A stretch of DNA of 64,000 nt from Paracentrotus lividus (Eukaryota; Echinodermata; Echinoidea; Camarodonta; Echinidae). Positions 61,401-64,000 of this stretch are shown here, in pieces (position 1 is the first letter of the stretch; every line of letters begins with the position of its first letter). The position numbers and the translations under genes were made by a program. The stretch is taken from contig CALNVZ010000174.1 in assembly GCA_940671915.1 (NCBI GenBank), positions 78,662,148-78,726,147 of the forward strand, given 5' to 3'. The notes under the pieces are model-generated. The model did not search any database and was not told where the DNA came from. It saw only the letters and a list, made by a program, of their open reading frames with translations.

Positions 61401-63717
61401 TATTTATCGGCAGAACTTGCGTTCGGACAATGTTTCAAAATAAAACCTTTATGTCGGGAGCAGGTACAAATTACAAAATAAATTATTTAGTTATGGAATG
61501 AAAACTTCCCGACAGTTTAAGTAGCGAAAAATTATTTATCGGAAGAACTTATATGTCGATAAGTTTCAAAATAAATCTCTTGTTTTCTAAACAATCTTTA
61601 TTACACACTGGCCGTTCCCTCTACTTGCATATAAATATAAAAGTCGGAGCGGGTACAATTACATAATAATTATTTGGTTATGGAATGAAAAAGTCCCGTT
61701 TTTAGTAGCGAAAATTATTATTATTCGGAGAACTTATAGTCGATAATGTTTCGAAATAAAACCTTTATGAAACAAAGTCGGACGGGTACTTACGTAATTA
61801 TTCTTTAGTTATTGAATGAAAACGTCACCGTTTTTTAATAGCGAAAATTTTATTTATCGAAGAACTTATAGTCGATAATGTTTCAAAAATAAATCCTTTT
61901 GTGTTTATAAACTTCTTACAAATTTTATTATTACAACACAAAAACAAAAAAATAAAACAGCGGCTGTTCCCCTACTTGCATATAAAATATCATAAAGTTC
62001 GGAGCGGTACAATTACGTAATTAATTATTTTGGTTAATGGAATGAAACGTCGCCGTTTTTAGTAGTGAAATTATTATTTATCGGCAGAACTTGACGTCGA
62101 CAATGTTTCAAAATAAAACCTTTATAAATAAGTCGGAGCGGGTACAATTACAACATTAATTATTTAGTTATGGATGAAAACTTCCCGACAGTTTAAGTAG
62201 CGAAAATAATTATTTATCGAAGAACTTATAGTCGATATTGTTTCAAAATAAATCCTTCATGTTTTCTACAAAATCTATTATTACAACTGCCGTTCCCTCT
62301 ACTTGCATATAAAATATATAAAAGTCGGAGGCGGGTACAATTAAGAATTAATTATTTGGGTAATGGAATGAAAACGTCCCGTTTTATTATGGCCGAAAAT
62401 TATTATTTATCGGCAGACTTGAGAGTCGATAATGTTTCGAATAAAACCTTTATGAAACAAAGCTCGGAGCGGGTATCAATTACATACATTAATTATTTAG
62501 TTATGGAATGAAAACAACGTCCCGTTTTTAATAGCAAAAATGATTATTTTCGGAAGAACTTATAGTCGTAATGTTCAAATAAAATCCTTTATGGTTTTTC
62601 TACCAATTTTATTATTTAAACAAGGCCGTTCCCCTACTTGCATATAAAATATCAAAAAGTCGGAGCGGGTACAATTACATAATTAATTATTTGGTTATGG
62701 AATGAAAAAGTCCCGTTTTTAGTAGCGAAAATTATTATTTATCGGCGAACTTATAGTCGATAATGTTTCGAAATAAAACCTTTATGAAACAAAGTCGGAA
62801 CGGGTACAATTACGTAATTAATTATTTAGTTATTGAATGAAAACGTCCCGTTTTTAATAGCGAAAATGTTTATTTATCGGAAGAACTTATAGTCGATAAT
62901 GTTTCAAAATAAATCCTTTATGTTTTCTACCAAATTTTATTATTACAACGGCTGTTCCCCTACTTGCATATAAAATATCATAAAGTCGGAGCGGGTACAA
63001 TTACGTAATTAATTATTTGGTTATGGAATGAAAACGTCCCGTTTTTAGTAGTGAAAATTATTATTTATCGGCAGAACTTGACGTCGACAATGTTTCAAAA
63101 TAAAACCTTTATGAAATAAAGTCGGAGCGGGTACAATTACAACATTAATTATTTAGTTATGGAATGAAAACTTCCCGACAGTTTAAGTAGCGAAAATAAT
63201 TATTTATCGGAAGAACTTATAGTCGATAATGTTATATATTTTTCAATAGTATTATATATACATTAGTACACATCAATAGTCACTTTTATGAATTGATTAT
63301 ATTATAATGGACATCTATCTGGGAGATATCTAATTAAGACAACTCGTAATATCTCTGCATGTTTATATTGAGTTTATGCCAAAAAATTCTCCTTTTGAGT
63401 CTTGAAATTGGACTAGCTGCAAATAACCCCATGATATGATTCAATCAATGTGAAATATGAATTTAATCAACATTACGATTGTGTTAAGATGTTAAAAGAT
63501 GCTTTGATATTTCACTAGGACCGTGTTCAACGCAGTTCCCGACATTCACTTCCTGTAGTTCGCTGTATTACGTACGACTGGGGTCTCACCCGAGCCTGCT
63601 TTAGCGCAGAACTTCAGCCCTATGGAACTCAAAGATAAGAACAATCCTCTACAAGGATATACGGTATTTGTCTGTCACAGCATGATCATTGTCCAGAACT
63701 CTTTGTGAGAAAACGAG
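58467..63717 (+). CDS. CFAP61: Cilia- and flagella-associated protein 61, 5' part (continues beyond window)
   Basis: CFAP61 is an axonemal protein needed for radial-spoke and calmodulin-associated complex assembly in motile cilia and sperm flagella. Exons seen: 58467-58612 (MATVVQSADGPAEVINARRT then ESLDAPNILKLV), 59160-59310 (EKAVLAVTLNNEREDILA, FFDYPNVDSVDHGEW) and 63519-63717. GT-AG sites and phases agree for the first pair. These match the human N-terminus (CRRTES, LLEKANLAVTL, FLDYPN). The third starts RTVFNAVPDIHFL (human RTVYKAVPELHFI) and ends ELFVRKR in another frame, so it contains indels. The exon expected between 59310 and 63519 (the hydrophobic stretch before LRTVY) was not found. 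A satellite occupies most of that intron. An upstream 5' UTR exon is possible (ATAG acceptor-like site at about 58454). Confidence 0.9.
59311..60324. other. CFAP61 intron sequence before the satellite
   Basis: I searched this stretch for the missing CFAP61 exon and for repeats and see neither clearly. A GC-richer patch at about 59815-60060 contains an AGCTGATAAGAGCTGATAAC direct repeat. Confidence 0.35.
60331..63235. repeat. Tandem satellite, about 135-bp unit, 19 copies, partly dimeric
   Basis: Each unit starts TCGGAGCGGGTACAATTA and carries TTAATTATTTAGTTATGG, GAATGAAAACGTCCCG, TTTTTAGTAGCGAAAA and a GAACTT...GTCGATAATGTTTC tail. Unit starts: 60331, 60467, 60603, 60738, 60866, 60999, 61134, 61326, 61454, 61644, 61778, 61998, 62133, 62325, 62464, 62660, 62795, 62986, 63122. 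Spacing is about 128-136 up to 61134, then alternates about 190-220 and 128-139. The long units carry an extra block of about 55 bp (TTTTCTACCAAT...CCCCTACTTGCATATAAAAT). Edge copies are clean, while central ones (about 60740-62640) have scattered single-base losses. It lies in a CFAP61 intron. Confidence 0.95.
63519..63717 (+). CDS. CFAP61: CFAP61 exon with frameshifts
   Basis: The exon begins after TTTCACTAG with the family-like RTVFNAVPDIHFL; the frame then hits TAG. It resumes as ...SPEPALA..., then MELKDKNNPLQGYTVFVCH. One base appears missing before CAT GAT CAT TGT CCA GAA CTC TTT GTG AGA (HDHCPELFVR), and the exon closes at CGAG with a GTAAGC donor. The human counterpart has CHRHSHYPQLHVRKAR. 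Two small indels are needed to join the parts. Sequencing error is the simplest explanation because the splice sites and amino-acid conservation are intact. Confidence 0.7.
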
Positions 63718-64000
63718 GTAAGCTTCACATTTTGTTACTATCACCACCCTGCAAGAAATTGTTTCATTGTTTCATTTTCAAATCATTTAATTTTTGGAGG
63801 TACTCTTTTAGCCTAACAGAATTAAACTAAAATGTGATTTTATTAAACCTATTTTTGGTCTCTTTTTTGGGCATTTCTTGAGCAAAATTTCTCTGTATCC
63901 CATTTCTTTTTTTTTCTTCTTTTTTGTGCTCAAGAGGGATTACAAGTTTGAAAATGCAGAGCTCAAAAGCTTGGAACCCTCAAATTTAAAATTTGAACCA

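Noticed and set aside
60331..63235. CRISPR-like array
   Set aside because: Units are about 135-190 bp of continuous homology with no short-repeat/unique-spacer alternation, in a eukaryotic intron; it is a satellite.

Overview
This window is eukaryotic nuclear DNA: split genes with GT-AG introns, AT-rich spacers, many short inverted-repeat transposons, microsatellites and one assembly gap (25 N, 21698-21722). Gene content points to a marine invertebrate deuterostome, most likely an echinoderm. That is inferred from the level of similarity to vertebrate NAA20, CRNKL1 and CFAP61 and from the repeat landscape; the species cannot be read directly.

Layout. 1-5.7 kb: gene-poor, with G/C homopolymers, one possible small first exon (807-887, minus) and a TIR element. 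5.8-6.4 kb: two N-terminal exons of a GSTZ1-like gene whose remaining exons are absent. 7-12 kb: a dispersed repeat family containing three hairpins, interrupted by a decayed LINE (7.7-9.7 kb, minus). 12.3-19.4 kb: a ten-exon minus-strand protein kinase gene (567 codons, all splice phases agree). 20.5-21.3 kb: a long-TIR MITE, then the gap. 21.7-30.5 kb: a giant palindrome with two arms of about 4.35 kb around a 77-bp spacer. The right arm carries the first two exons of NAA20 and the left arm a broken mirror copy. 28.0-34.4 kb: NAA20 (plus, six exons, 175 aa). 39.4-54.2 kb: CRNKL1 (minus, fourteen exons). 58.5 kb to beyond the end: the 5' part of CFAP61 (plus), with a 2.9-kb satellite in an intron.

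NAA20(+), CRNKL1(-), CFAP61(+) have the same order and orientation as on human chromosome 20p11.23, so this is a conserved deuterostome microsynteny block. The products act separately: co-translational N-terminal acetylation (NatB), pre-mRNA splicing, and ciliary radial-spoke assembly.

Data quality matters. Several otherwise well conserved exons carry single-base indels (GSTZ1 first exon, CRNKL1 exon 2, the CFAP61 exon at 63.5 kb, both palindrome arms, the middle of the satellite), while neighbouring exons are perfect. This pattern fits patches of noisy long-read sequence used for gap filling, and the palindrome next to the gap may be an artefact of the same process.

The most interesting items are the palindrome, the monomer-to-dimer transition in the CFAP61 satellite, hairpins that share one core but have unrelated arms, a transposon holding a tandem array of nuclear-receptor DR1-like sites, and a kinase with a non-canonical HRD motif.
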